The notes below the pieces were generated by a model, which saw nothing but the letters and a program-made list of their open reading frames with translations, ran no database searches and had not been told where the DNA came from. From assembly GCA_016932895.1 (NCBI GenBank), contig JAFGCA010000429.1:1-14526 (forward strand): a stretch of 14,526 bases of DNA. Direction: 5' to 3'. The position numbers were made by a program, and so were the translations under genes. Every line of letters begins with the position of its first letter. Position 1 is the stretch's first letter. Shown here one piece after another: positions 1 to 8,484 of the stretch. The stretch comes from Sedimentisphaerales bacterium. Its GTDB lineage: Bacteria > Planctomycetota > Phycisphaerae > Sedimentisphaerales > SG8-4.

Positions 1-1441
1 AGAAACCGTCAAGTTGCTTCTTTCCAAGAAGGCGGACGTCAATGCCAGGGACAAATACGATATCACACCTCTGCATGAAGCGCTCGGGTCCTACACCGCG
101 AAACCGCAGGAAAAGGCGGAGGTAGCGGAACTGCTGCTTTCCAAGAAGGCGGACGTCAACGCCAGGCGGAGCTCCGGCGACACACCCCTGCACACCGCGG
201 CAGCGTCTGCCGGTCGAGACGCGATCGAGCTATTGCTTGCCCACAAGGCCGACATCGATGCGCTGAACAACGAGGGCGAAACCCCTTTCCACAAGGCGGC
301 GAGCAGCGGTAGTCGCGAAAATGTTGAGGTGTTCCTGGTCCATCAGGCAGACGTAAATGCCAGAGACAAGACCAGCGAGACACCTCTGCACGAGGCGGCG
401 AGAAGTCTGGCGAACGGAGCGAAGGAAGCCGTTGAGGTGCTGCTGGCCCATCGGGCAGACGTAAATGCCAGAGACAACCTGGGTTGGACACCGCTGCACA
501 ATGCCGCGTCCGGAGGAAGAAAAGAAACAATCGAAGCACTGCTCGTCGGCAAGGCCGACGTGAATGCCAAGGCCAACAGCCGTGAGACACCCCTGCACCT
601 GGCGGCGCGAGTCTTGCCCCAGGCTGTCGGGGAAACGGTCAGGATACTGATTGCCGCCGGGGCGGACGTCAATGCCGTGGATGACAGCGGCAATACGCCT
701 TTGCACGAGGCGGCGAGCTGGGACAAGAAGGAAATGATCGAGCTGCTGCTTGCCGCCGGGGCGGACGTCAACGTGAGGAACAGTGCGGGGGAGACGCCGC
801 TGCACGACGCGGCGGCGGCTGGAAAGAAAGAGGCCGTGGAAACCCTGCTCGCCGCTGGGGCGGACGTTACCGCCGTGACGAACTTCGATGACAAGACACC
901 GCTGGACACGGCGCTGTTCATGAAGCACGACGCGGTGGCCGACGTGATCCGGGCGGGATATGCCCGATACATTCACGAGGCCGCCAAGGCAGGCGACATG
1001 CGCAGACTGAAGATGCTTCTGGCAGAGAACCCGGGCCTGGTGCATGCCACGGATGAGCACGGCCGGCCACCGCTGCATTATGCCGTGCTCAGTGACAAGC
1101 GCGAAGCGGTGGAAGAGTTACTGAAAGGTGGCGCCGACGTCGACGTCAAGGACGACAACGGCTGGACGCCTCTGCACTCCGCGGCCGGCCTGGGGCACGG
1201 GGAAATCGTCAAGGTGTTGCTTGCCCACAAGGCGAATGTCAACACCGCCGACAAAGACGGTGGAACGCCGCTGCACTTTGCGGCCGGCCGCGGATACGCG
1301 GGAATCGTTGAGTTGCTCCTCGTCGCCAGGGCGGACATCAACGCCAAGAGCCATTACGGCTTTACACCGCTTCAATCTGCCGCGTCCAAGGGACATGAGG
1401 CGGTGGTTGAATTGCTGCGCCGACACGGAGCGGAGCAATGA
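1..1441 (+). CDS. Ankyrin-repeat protein, 3' part (5' end outside window)
   Basis: The reading frame is already open at the left edge: the in-frame codons before the first possible start (a TTG at 14) encode E-T-V-K and continue an ankyrin helix, so the true start lies upstream. About 479 residues are visible, with roughly 13 ankyrin repeats of the 'ADVNA...TPLHEAA...G...E.LL' type. Most are 33 residues, with 36- and 39-residue variants. Near nt 860-1060 the pattern breaks: a repeat ending in 'TPLDTAL' is followed by an irregular helix and a new start ('IHEAAKAGDMRRLKMLL'), so there are two arrays. No catalytic domain, signal or membrane segment is visible in this part; the missing N-terminus could hold them. 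Ankyrin arrays bind proteins; the partner is unknown. The gene ends at TGA 1439-1441, about 240 bp before the next gene. Family call is certain, function is not. Confidence 0.93.
   Translation, partial: ETVKLLLSKKADVNARDKYDITPLHEALGSYTAKPQEKAEVAELLLSKKADVNARRSSGDTPLHTAAASAGRDAIELLLAHKADIDALNNEGETPFHKAASSGSRENVEVFLVHQADVNARDKTSETPLHEAARSLANGAKEAVEVLLAHRADVNARDNLGWTPLHNAASGGRKETIEALLVGKADVNAKANSRETPLHLAARVLPQAVGETVRILIAAGADVNAVDDSGNTPLHEAASWDKKEMIELLLAAGADVNVRNSAGETPLHDAAAAGKKEAVETLLAAGADVTAVTNFDDKTPLDTALFMKHDAVADVIRAGYARYIHEAAKAGDMRRLKMLLAENPGLVHATDEHGRPPLHYAVLSDKREAVEELLKGGADVDVKDDNGWTPLHSAAGLGHGEIVKVLLAHKANVNTADKDGGTPLHFAAGRGYAGIVELLLVARADINAKSHYGFTPLQSAASKGHEAVVELLRRHGAEQ
14..771 (+). repeat. 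Near-identical DNA repeats inside the ankyrin gene
   Basis: Several ankyrin units are almost identical at DNA level, not only in protein. A 23-nt stretch at 20-42 recurs at 137-159 (117 nt apart, 39 codons). A 24-nt stretch at 346-369 recurs at 454-477 (108 nt, 36 codons). A 22-nt stretch at 651-672 recurs at 750-771 (99 nt, 33 codons). All spacings are multiples of three. Synonymous sites are conserved, which points to recent duplication or gene conversion and to likely copy-number variation. Confidence 0.8.
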
Positions 1442-1637
1442 TGGCGGACCACCTGACCTAACCGCGCGACGCAACGCACAATGTGAAGGGGTGTAGCAAG
1501 CGGCGGACTGAGTATTTGGAGCCCCTGACCGATTCATGCCCGCGGAACACCGGGCCTCAATTCCCCTCCATCCACGTCTTCTACCCTTCTGGTTGACTGC
1601 AGCGCGCTTGCGTTCGAGAGCGTTTGCCGGTAAGCTG

Positions 1638-1663
1638 GCGGGGTAACATTGAGTTAACCCCGC
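1638..1663. promoter_or_regulatory. Inverted repeat ahead of the large GH172-type gene
   Basis: GCGGGGTAAC, a 5-nt loop (ATTGA) and GTTAACCCCGC form a 10-bp stem with one bulged A. It ends about 20 nt before the start codon and about 10 nt before the Shine-Dalgarno sequence. No T-run follows, so it is not an intrinsic terminator for the ankyrin gene. It could be a repressor operator for the glycosidase gene or an RNA hairpin in its leader. No clear -35/-10 pair was found around it. The rest of 1442-1683 shows nothing recognisable. Confidence 0.35.
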
Positions 1664-1683
1664 ATGAATGAAAGGGAGTGAAG

Positions 1684-3681
1684 ATGAAACGCTTCGGGTC
1701 GACTTACGTGCTCGTTGTTGCATTCGTATTCGCGGCCGTGCCGGCGGCGCGGGGGGCGGGGGATGATTTCGTGCCGGGGATTGCGGAATTGTACCGGTTG
1801 GACCGACTGCCCGCGCTGAAGGAATCGGTCAAGGTGGCATCGGTGTCGAGCTACGACCGGACCGGGGGCAACAACGACGGATTCGGGGGACAGTATTCGT
1901 TCGTGCGCAAGGAAGAAGGCGGGCTTGTCCTGGCGGACCTGAAAGGGCCCGGCGTGATCTACCGCATCTGGACGCCCACGCCGACGGACGACGTGATGGA
2001 GTTCTATTTCGACGGGGAGGAGAAGCCGCGGATCACGGTGAAGTTCCGCGATTTGTTCCTGGGCAAGCATCCCGTGTTCGAGCGGCCCCTGGTCGGGTAC
2101 GGGGCCGGCGGGTTCTACAGCTACGTCCCGCTGCCCTACGAGAAGTCGTGCAAGGTCTTCGTCCGGGCCGAGCGCATCCAGTTCTACCAGATCAATTACG
2201 CGACCTACCGGGGCGGCGCCGGGATCAAGACCTTCACCCCCGAGCCGACGGCCGAGCAGCGACGCGCCATCGAGAAGGCCAAAAAGCTCTTCGGCTCGGT
2301 CGGCCAGGACATCAGCGATTACGCGGTCCCGGCCGGCGGCAAGGCCGAATGCGTAACTACCAAAGTGACATTGAAGGCGGGACAGGCCGCGACCGTGTTC
2401 GACGTGGATCGCCCGGGCCGGATCGTGGGCATACGCATGTCGCCGGCCGAAGCCCTAACGGGCAAGAAACGCGACGTCGTCCTGCGGGCCTACTGGGACG
2501 GCGATACAAAGCCGGCGATTGCCTGTCCGGCGGGCGACTTCTTCGGCTATGCCTGGGGCGAGCCGGCGATGAAGTCGCTGCTGGCCGGCACCGCCGACGG
2601 CGTGGCGTATTGCTACTTTCCCATGCCGTTCGAAAAGTCCGCCCGGATCGAGCTCTACGCAGAGCCCGGACTGGACCGGAACGTCTCGCTGCAGGCTGAG
2701 GTGTTGTTCGTGCCGATCGGTCGCAAGAGCGACGAAGGCAAGTTCTACGCCCTGTGGCGGCGCGAGAATCCGACGGCCAAGGGCAAGCCCTTCACCTTCA
2801 TCGAGACCGAGGGACGCGGACACATCGTCGGGGCCGTGCAGCAGTCGCAGGGCCTGGAGTCGGGAAACACCTACTTCTTCGAAGGCGACGACCAAACGAC
2901 CATCGACGGCGAGCTCGTGATCCACGGGACCGGATCGGAGGATTTCTACAACGGCGGCTGGTACGACGTCCCGGGCCGGTGGGAGACGCGGCGGTCGTTC
3001 GTCTTGAGCGGGTGTCTGGCCTATAAGAAGCACCTCGGCCGCACGGGCGGATACCGGATCATGCTGGGTGACGCCTACGCCTATCGCCAGAGCATCCTTC
3101 AGACCATCGAGCACGCCCCGACCAACAACGAACTGCTCAACGACTACTGCGGCGTGACCTATCTCTACTCGCAGGACAGGCCCACGTGTGACTTCACCCT
3201 GCCGCCGGCGGACCAGAGGGCCGTCGTCGACCCGCAGCGCATCGTCTTCGCCGTCTGGTGGAACGTCCCGATCTACTCGTTCTCGCTGCGCAACGCCACG
3301 TTGACGAAGACCGGCGTCCCCAAACCCGGCGGCGGAGAGGTCCGGTTCCTCTCGATGCGCGCCAAAGACGGCGCGACCTTCGGACCCCATTCGATCTGCA
3401 TCACGTGCGAGCTTCCGGCGGCCGGGACGTACCGGATCAGTCTCGACGCCGTCAAAGGCCCCGAGCAGGCGAAGGTCCAGTTGTTCCTCGACGAAGCGCC
3501 GGTCGGGCCCGAGGTCGATCTCTACAGCGAGCAACGAGAGCCGTCGCAGATCGAGTACGTCGGCACGCTGAACCTTGAGCAGGGGCCGAACCACCTGATG
3601 TTCAAGCTCGTCGGCAGGAACGAAGCATCGCAAGGCCTCGGCTTCGACCTGACCAGCATCATCTGCGAGCGCGTGAAATAG
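1684..3681 (+). CDS. Secreted DUF2961 / GH172-type protein with duplicated jelly-roll module
   Basis: Predicted exported protein of 665 aa. ATG 1684 is chosen over an in-frame GTG at 1678 because GGGAG at 1674-1678 sits 5 nt before it. Residues 1-26 are a signal peptide (basic start, hydrophobic core, ARGA). A module with the theme 'G.I.RIW...FDG..KP.I...DLF...Y.PLPYEKS' spans about 82-171 and is repeated at about 236-345 ('GRIVGIR...WDGD.KP.I.CP.GDFF...YFPMPFEKS'). The core signature EGDD (Glu400) followed by GTGSEDF (Glu419) is that of DUF2961. The GH172 family contains furanoside-active enzymes, including alpha-D-fructofuranosidase and D-arabinofuranosidases, with two catalytic Glu in these motifs. 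A beta-rich C-terminal domain (about 545-665) looks like an accessory or sugar-binding module. The gene converges with the other GH172-type gene 55 bp away. Substrate cannot be read from sequence. Confidence 0.9.
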   Translation: MKRFGSTYVLVVAFVFAAVPAARGAGDDFVPGIAELYRLDRLPALKESVKVASVSSYDRTGGNNDGFGGQYSFVRKEEGGLVLADLKGPGVIYRIWTPTPTDDVMEFYFDGEEKPRITVKFRDLFLGKHPVFERPLVGYGAGGFYSYVPLPYEKSCKVFVRAERIQFYQINYATYRGGAGIKTFTPEPTAEQRRAIEKAKKLFGSVGQDISDYAVPAGGKAECVTTKVTLKAGQAATVFDVDRPGRIVGIRMSPAEALTGKKRDVVLRAYWDGDTKPAIACPAGDFFGYAWGEPAMKSLLAGTADGVAYCYFPMPFEKSARIELYAEPGLDRNVSLQAEVLFVPIGRKSDEGKFYALWRRENPTAKGKPFTFIETEGRGHIVGAVQQSQGLESGNTYFFEGDDQTTIDGELVIHGTGSEDFYNGGWYDVPGRWETRRSFVLSGCLAYKKHLGRTGGYRIMLGDAYAYRQSILQTIEHAPTNNELLNDYCGVTYLYSQDRPTCDFTLPPADQRAVVDPQRIVFAVWWNVPIYSFSLRNATLTKTGVPKPGGGEVRFLSMRAKDGATFGPHSICITCELPAAGTYRISLDAVKGPEQAKVQLFLDEAPVGPEVDLYSEQREPSQIEYVGTLNLEQGPNHLMFKLVGRNEASQGLGFDLTSIICERVK

Positions 3682-3736
3682 CCGCAGGCAGCGTGACACT
3701 CTGTCGCGACACGACGAGCAACGACAGCGTCGCGGT

Positions 3737-4816
3737 CTACGGTCCGGCCTCCGAGCGCGCCCCGTACCAGAAGGCGAGGCTCTCGTAATGCTGCTCGCAT
3801 TCGTTGGCGTGCCCGGCCTCGATGGAGGCGTGCAGGCTTTTCTCGAAGACGATCGGATCGACGAGGTGCCAGCGGTACAGCCCGAAGCGACCGTCGAAGA
3901 ACCGGTCGTGGTCCGTCAGATTGCGCTCGTAATGGGACACGCCGTGGTCGAAGGCCTGGTACCGACGGTGACATCCCCAGGCCATGCCGAAGTAGTCTTC
4001 CGTTCCGGTTCCGTGCAGCCGTGGCGGCCACGGCTCGCCGTCAATAACGAACATGTCGTCGCCTTCATACCACTTGCCGCGCCGATCCGGGTGGGACTCC
4101 ACGCACAGCAACGTCCCCACGTACCGGCCGCGATACCCCTCGGCGTTCAGGAAGACGTAGTTGGAATCGACGTCCGTGGTGCGCGGACGATCCGCGGGCG
4201 TGGTGGGTGACTTGACGTTGTACGTGGCGTGAAACAGCAGCGGCGTCTCGGCATGGCGGCGCTCGACGTAGTCGATGTGAAAGAACTGCTTGATCGCGCT
4301 TTGCGATCCGTTGACGATGTCGATCTTCGCCTCGCTTTCAAACGGCATCGGCCAGCACATATTGAAGCTGCCCGCGCCGGTTCCTTCCTGGTCGCGGTTC
4401 CCCTGGCGCGAGCGCATCACGTTCAAGACGGGCGTCGTCAGATCGTTCACGCGCCACGGCCCCGTGCCCATGAAGAAGCCGATGGGAACGGAATCCACCG
4501 TGACCTGGCCGTCGAACGCCATCGTGATTCTGACCTTCTGCAAATACGCCGGGTCATCGGCTGCGATGGTCATCCAGATCCGCTGGATGCATCCGGAGCG
4601 GCCCTCGACGTGGAGAAACTCGGCCTTGGCGCCGGAGGCAATGGGCAGGTAATCCCGATTCTCCCCGTCCCTCTGATACGAGGAAGCCCGGCAGCGCCGG
4701 CCCTGGATCGGCTTCCACAGATCATCCAGATCAGACGAGTCTTGCGCGAGTGTCATCGAGGAGAAGAAGTACAGGCCAAGCAGCACGGCCGTGATAAAGG
4801 CGAAGGTCTTCTTCAT
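3737..4816 (-). CDS. Secreted DUF2961 / GH172-type glycosidase, short form
   Basis: 359 aa, starting MKKTFAF with a clear signal peptide (about residues 1-24, ending SSMTLAQ). One N-terminal jelly-roll theme (about 70-182, ending 'WPMPFESEAKIDI') leads into the DUF2961 core. 'KWYEGDD' supplies Glu251 and 'HGTGTEDYF' supplies Glu273. The 22-residue spacing is close to that of the two catalytic Glu in characterised GH172 enzymes, so it is likely active on a furanoside. Its size matches the usual single DUF2961 unit; the neighbour on + is much larger. It is the last gene of the minus-strand run, 60 bp after the GH95-type gene. Its ribosome site is weak (GGGAA about 10 nt upstream), so translation may be lower or coupled. 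No intrinsic terminator was found between it and the convergent gene. Substrate is unknown; fructan- or arabinofuranose-containing glycans are candidates from family knowledge. Confidence 0.9.
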   Translation of the reverse strand: MKKTFAFITAVLLGLYFFSSMTLAQDSSDLDDLWKPIQGRRCRASSYQRDGENRDYLPIASGAKAEFLHVEGRSGCIQRIWMTIAADDPAYLQKVRITMAFDGQVTVDSVPIGFFMGTGPWRVNDLTTPVLNVMRSRQGNRDQEGTGAGSFNMCWPMPFESEAKIDIVNGSQSAIKQFFHIDYVERRHAETPLLFHATYNVKSPTTPADRPRTTDVDSNYVFLNAEGYRGRYVGTLLCVESHPDRRGKWYEGDDMFVIDGEPWPPRLHGTGTEDYFGMAWGCHRRYQAFDHGVSHYERNLTDHDRFFDGRFGLYRWHLVDPIVFEKSLHASIEAGHANECEQHYESLAFWYGARSEAGP

Positions 4817-4876
4817 GGTATCGTGTTCCCAATCTCTTGCATGATCCCGGTCGGCGACAAACTCGCGGCGCGAAGG

Positions 4877-7174
4877 CTACTCGCGCATGAAGCGCACCGT
4901 CTGTCCGGGGGACATCGTGACGACGAGCTCGCCGTCCTGCTTCGTGACATCGCTGCGCCGGGCGCCGCTCACGTCAAAGGCCGCCGCGGCGAAAGGATTC
5001 TCCAGCCTCAGGAGACCGCCCTTCTCGGCGGTGACCTCCACGGCTCGAACCAGGCCGTCCTCACGCGTGGCGGAGACCAGGAAGGCGCCCTCGGCGCGGA
5101 GGGTCGTAAACGAGACGTCTTGCCAATCCGCCGGGATGGCGGGGAAGGCGCGGACGGTTCCGCTGTAGCTTTGCAGGAGCATCTCCTGGAGGCCCGCGGC
5201 GGCGGCGAAGTTGCCTTCCAGCGTAAACGGCCGGTAGCGAAAGTTCGAGTGGCCCCGGCCCGACTGGTCGCCGTTGCAGTGGAAGCTGTTGCGCAGGCAA
5301 AACGCCGTCGAGAAGAGTTCCAGGGCTTCTTCGGCCTTCGCGCCGTCCCGCGCGCGGGCGGCCAGATTCGCCAGCCAGGAGAAGCTGTAGCCGGTCCACC
5401 ACGCGGTGCCTTTCTCGTCCAGGTCGGCTAATGACGCCCGAATGATCGCCCGGTCGCGCGGGCCGTTTTCCCAGCGAATCAAGCCCAGCGGGTGAATCGC
5501 CATCAGGTGCGAGAAGTGGCGATGCGAGGCGGGCAGCGGATGGTCTTTGGCCACGAGCAGCTTTCGGCTCTGCGGATCGACGGCCCACTCGGGCATCTCG
5601 GCCAGGACGCTTCGCCAGTGCCGCGCGTCGTCGCCCTTGCCCAATTCCTCGGCCAGATCGGCGGTCGTCGCGAAGGTCCAGCGAATCAGGGCCAGGTCGT
5701 AATTGGTGATCGAGGGGAACCAGGCTTCGAGCCGGTTGTCGTTGATCTCTGGCGAGGAGCTCAGCGGCAGGGTCCGCTTGCCGTCCGGGCCCTTCTCCGT
5801 AACGGCTTCGAGGAACACGCAGACGTCACGCAGCCACGGGTACGCCCGATCGCGCAGGAAGTCACGGTCCATGCTGTAGCGCCAGTGCAGATAGAAATGG
5901 TGGGCCAGCCACGCGCCGGTGGTCGCCGAGTGCGTGTACTGGTGCCAGCCGCCGATCTGGTGCTGCTCGAGGTCGGCGGTCATCGGCACGTTCAAGCCGG
6001 GCAGACCGAAGAACCGCTTCGTCCACGCCCGCGCGTTGGCTTTCGTGTCCCAGAGCCACGTGACAAAGCCCGCGGCACCGTCGAGGTGATTGCCCGCATA
6101 GGCGGGCCAGTAGCATAGCTCGGTGTTGAGGTCGTGGTGGTAATCGCCCTTCCACGGCGGGATCTTGCGGTTGTCGGCGGTCCAGGGCCCCTGCAGCGTG
6201 ATCGGCGGCGTATCGGCGCGGGTGGCGGCCCCGAACTTGTAGGTTTCGAGATACCACTGCCTCTCGACGATCGCGTTGGGCACGCGTACCGACGACGCGC
6301 TCCAGAACGAGTCCCACCAGCGCCGGTGCGCGCTGAGCGCCTTGTCAAAACCGCCGGCCAGCGCGCGCTCGCAGTTTCGCCGGGCCGCCTCTAAGGGCCG
6401 GTCGCTGTCGTTCGATGTCACGATCGACCAGGCGGCCGTCCAGTCCTGTCCGGACCGTCTCCACGCCAAGGCGACGGCGAAGCTGAAATCGCCCCAGCCT
6501 TTCTGCCGGTATCCGGTCCAGTTCTCCCCGCTCACCTGGCGTGGAGCCTCGTACCGCAGGCTCGCCAGGTCACCGGCACTGATCTTTCCCGCGGCGGCCT
6601 CCTCCTCGATCCGGGCCGCAAAGGGAGGCGCCAGAAGCTGAATGTCCCGCGGGACGGCAGCGCGGATGTGAATCATTCCCACGGGCTCGGTCGCATGCAC
6701 GAAGACGCGCGCGGCGCCGCCGTCGGCGAATCGCATCCGGGCGACCGCCTGCGCCAGGTCCAGCGAAGTGTCCTCGAACGCAGAGTCACCGGCCAGCGTC
6801 AGTTCGATGCGTCCGGCGGGAATCTTCGTCGGGCCCGGATGACCGTACGGCTGGTCGTACAGACGGTGAAGATCACCGATACGGCCGGCCTTGACCCACT
6901 GCCGCATCGTTGCGTACGAATACTCCTCCGTGTGAAATTCGGGCACGGGACGCAGGTCCCACAAGTCCGTGCGGTCGAGCGAGATCCGCAGCGGCTTGCC
7001 GTCCCCCCAGACGAGCCCGCCGAGCAGCCCGTTGCCTAAAGGCAGCGCCTCATCCCAGACCTGCGCCGGCTCGGTGTAATGCAACCCATGCTCGGCCCGT
7101 GGCTGCCCGTGAGCCACCGCGCCAACGACAACGGACAGAATCGCTATGGCAAGCACCGCCCTCAAGTGGCGCAT
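4877..7174 (-). CDS. Secreted GH95-type glycoside hydrolase (alpha-L-fucosidase-like)
   Basis: 765 aa with a signal peptide (residues 1-23). The start at 7174 is supported by AAAGGAG 9 nt upstream. The N-terminus carries the family opening 'W.EALPLGNGLLG..VWG' (40-57). The (alpha/alpha)6 barrel holds 'HHDLNTELCYWPAYAGN' (346-362), 'SSSPEIN' (472-478, Glu475 the presumed general acid), 'HRHFSHLMAIHPLG' (551-564), a 'GTAWWTGYSFSWLANL' helix, and 'LEGNFAAAAGLQEMLLQSY' (652-670), followed by a small beta domain. GH95 enzymes act on alpha-L-fucosides and, in some members, alpha-L-galactosides. Two active-site positions look altered: the usual Asn-x-Asn reads Asp348-x-Asn350, and the Asp of the usual D-x-N-F motif reads Glu653. 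Both are conservative but may change specificity. It lies 55 bp after the aldo/keto reductase gene and 60 bp before the GH172-type gene, so it is probably in one operon. Confidence 0.9.
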   Translation of the reverse strand: MRHLRAVLAIAILSVVVGAVAHGQPRAEHGLHYTEPAQVWDEALPLGNGLLGGLVWGDGKPLRISLDRTDLWDLRPVPEFHTEEYSYATMRQWVKAGRIGDLHRLYDQPYGHPGPTKIPAGRIELTLAGDSAFEDTSLDLAQAVARMRFADGGAARVFVHATEPVGMIHIRAAVPRDIQLLAPPFAARIEEEAAAGKISAGDLASLRYEAPRQVSGENWTGYRQKGWGDFSFAVALAWRRSGQDWTAAWSIVTSNDSDRPLEAARRNCERALAGGFDKALSAHRRWWDSFWSASSVRVPNAIVERQWYLETYKFGAATRADTPPITLQGPWTADNRKIPPWKGDYHHDLNTELCYWPAYAGNHLDGAAGFVTWLWDTKANARAWTKRFFGLPGLNVPMTADLEQHQIGGWHQYTHSATTGAWLAHHFYLHWRYSMDRDFLRDRAYPWLRDVCVFLEAVTEKGPDGKRTLPLSSSPEINDNRLEAWFPSITNYDLALIRWTFATTADLAEELGKGDDARHWRSVLAEMPEWAVDPQSRKLLVAKDHPLPASHRHFSHLMAIHPLGLIRWENGPRDRAIIRASLADLDEKGTAWWTGYSFSWLANLAARARDGAKAEEALELFSTAFCLRNSFHCNGDQSGRGHSNFRYRPFTLEGNFAAAAGLQEMLLQSYSGTVRAFPAIPADWQDVSFTTLRAEGAFLVSATREDGLVRAVEVTAEKGGLLRLENPFAAAAFDVSGARRSDVTKQDGELVVTMSPGQTVRFMRE

Positions 7175-7229
7175 ACGCTCTTACTCCTTTCCGGCTGCGC
7201 GCACACAACGCCGAAGCCGAAGCCCAGAC

Positions 7230-8279
7230 TCAGGCGCTGGCGTACGGACAGCATTCGTGCGGACTGTCCGGATAGACGGGGGCGTCGAAGCGATGTCCCC
7301 TGGCGACGCTTTCTTCTTCCCGCCGGAACAATGCCTTGCAGCCCTCGGCCATCTGCCGGACTTTCCGCGTTTCGGCCTCGGTAATGGGCCGGTAGGCATA
7401 CGCCGCGTCGATGGCTTTGTCGAGCAGGTCGAGAAACGACGGCGGGATGCCCGCGGCCACACCGTCCAGCGAAAGAACGAAGCGCATGGCCAGGCCCACC
7501 TCCTCCGGCGTCTCCGTCGCGCGGTACCACCACTTGCGCTTTCGCTCGGCGCCCTGCGGCCAGGCCCCCAGTGACAGCGCCTTGATCGCCAGCACGCCGG
7601 CCCCCTGCTCCCTGGCCAGATCGAGTACCGCCTTGCCGAAGCCCATCTCATAGTAATCGACACAACTAATCGGAAACATCACCGTGTCGAAGTCAAACCC
7701 GCGCAGGGCTTCCAGCGCCCCCTTGGTCGTGTGGGCCGAGAAGCCCAGGTACCGCACCTTGCCTTCTTCCCGGGCCTTGAGAAGCGTCTCCATGGCGCCG
7801 CCCGGCCCGAGCGCCTTCTTGACCTCTTCGGGCGTGCGGAGGCAGTGCAACTGGTACAGGTCGAAACGGTCGGTCTTGAGACGCTTGAGCGAACGCTCCA
7901 GCTCCCTGCGGGCCCCTTCCTTGTCGCGCATTTTGGTCTTGCAGGCCAGGAAGATGCGGCTGCGGTCGATGCCCTGGAGGGCAGGACCCATTTTGATCTC
8001 ACATTCGCCGTCCCGGCCGTAGGCCGGTGCGACGTCGAAATAGTTCAGGCCGCGATCGAACGCTTTACGGACCCCTTCGTTGCATTGCTGCTGCTCGTAG
8101 TGCATCAGGGCCAGTCCGGGAAATCCTACGATCGAGACCCTCTCGCCCGTGCGGCCCAGAATGCGACGAGGCATACCGTTGCTCTGTGCCGCCTTCTCGC
8201 CACCGAACACGGCTTGCATGCCCAACGCGCAACTGCCCGTCGCGCCACCGACAACCTTCAAAAACTCCCTGCGATCCAT
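7230..8279 (-). CDS. Tat-exported aldo/keto reductase
   Basis: 349 aa from ATG 8279, chosen because it opens a twin-arginine signal (MDRREFLKVVGG) and has GGGGGA just upstream; an in-frame extension to 8318 would bury that signal. The mature part is an AKR-type TIM barrel with the full catalytic tetrad: Asp82 and Tyr87 in 'FDVAPAYG', Lys114 in 'ACKT', His145 in 'LYQLHC'. AKRs use NAD(P)H to interconvert carbonyls and alcohols. Export through Tat implies folding with bound cofactor in the cytoplasm, a pattern seen in many planctomycete oxidoreductases. A Cys-Cys pair sits in the C-terminal tail (HECCPYA). First gene of the minus-strand glycosidase run, so it may act on a released sugar; that role is inferred. 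Confidence 0.92.
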   Translation of the reverse strand: MDRREFLKVVGGATGSCALGMQAVFGGEKAAQSNGMPRRILGRTGERVSIVGFPGLALMHYEQQQCNEGVRKAFDRGLNYFDVAPAYGRDGECEIKMGPALQGIDRSRIFLACKTKMRDKEGARRELERSLKRLKTDRFDLYQLHCLRTPEEVKKALGPGGAMETLLKAREEGKVRYLGFSAHTTKGALEALRGFDFDTVMFPISCVDYYEMGFGKAVLDLAREQGAGVLAIKALSLGAWPQGAERKRKWWYRATETPEEVGLAMRFVLSLDGVAAGIPPSFLDLLDKAIDAAYAYRPITEAETRKVRQMAEGCKALFRREEESVARGHRFDAPVYPDSPHECCPYASA

Positions 8280-8344
8280 GTCTGTCCCCCGTTCAAGAGG
8301 TCTTCTCGTCCAGGCCATTCAACAGGTTCTGCCTTCGGTGCCCC

Positions 8345-8373
8345 ATTCTACGTCTTCGGCCCGGCCGGGGCAA
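8345..8373 (-). promoter_or_regulatory. Candidate sigma70 promoter for the reductase-GH95-GH172 operon
   Basis: On the minus strand TTGCCC (8373-8368, 4 of 6 matches to the -35 consensus) is followed after exactly 17 nt by TAGAAT (8350-8345, 5 of 6 matches to the -10). Transcription would begin near 8338, giving a leader of about 60 nt ahead of ATG 8279. Sequence match only. Confidence 0.4.
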
Positions 8374-8484
8374 CGGTAAGAACGTCCGAATTCGCACAAC
8401 TGCCGAGCCGGTGATGTTTTTTCCGTGACAGGTCCGCGCGCGTCCCAAAAAGTACGCGTCGCAACGGTCGCCCGGCAACACTTT

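Noticed and set aside
1593..1621. TTGACT at 1593-1598 as a -35 box for the large GH172-type gene
   Set aside because: The sequence 17-18 nt downstream (GAGAGC region) does not resemble a -10 box.
2455..3699. Minus-strand open frame (414 codons) opposite the large GH172-type gene
   Set aside because: It is antisense to conserved DUF2961 motifs; composition is typical of a shadow frame.
3702..3734. Palindrome TGTCGCGACA and a CGCGAC/GTCGCG stem between the two convergent GH172-type genes, considered as a terminator
   Set aside because: There is no T-run on either strand, the larger stem has only 6 bp with an 18-nt loop, and such GC-rich matches are expected by chance.
4229..5431. Long + strand open frame (400 codons) across the GH172-type and GH95-type genes
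   Set aside because: It spans the ends of two well-supported minus-strand genes and their gap, and its translation has no family features.
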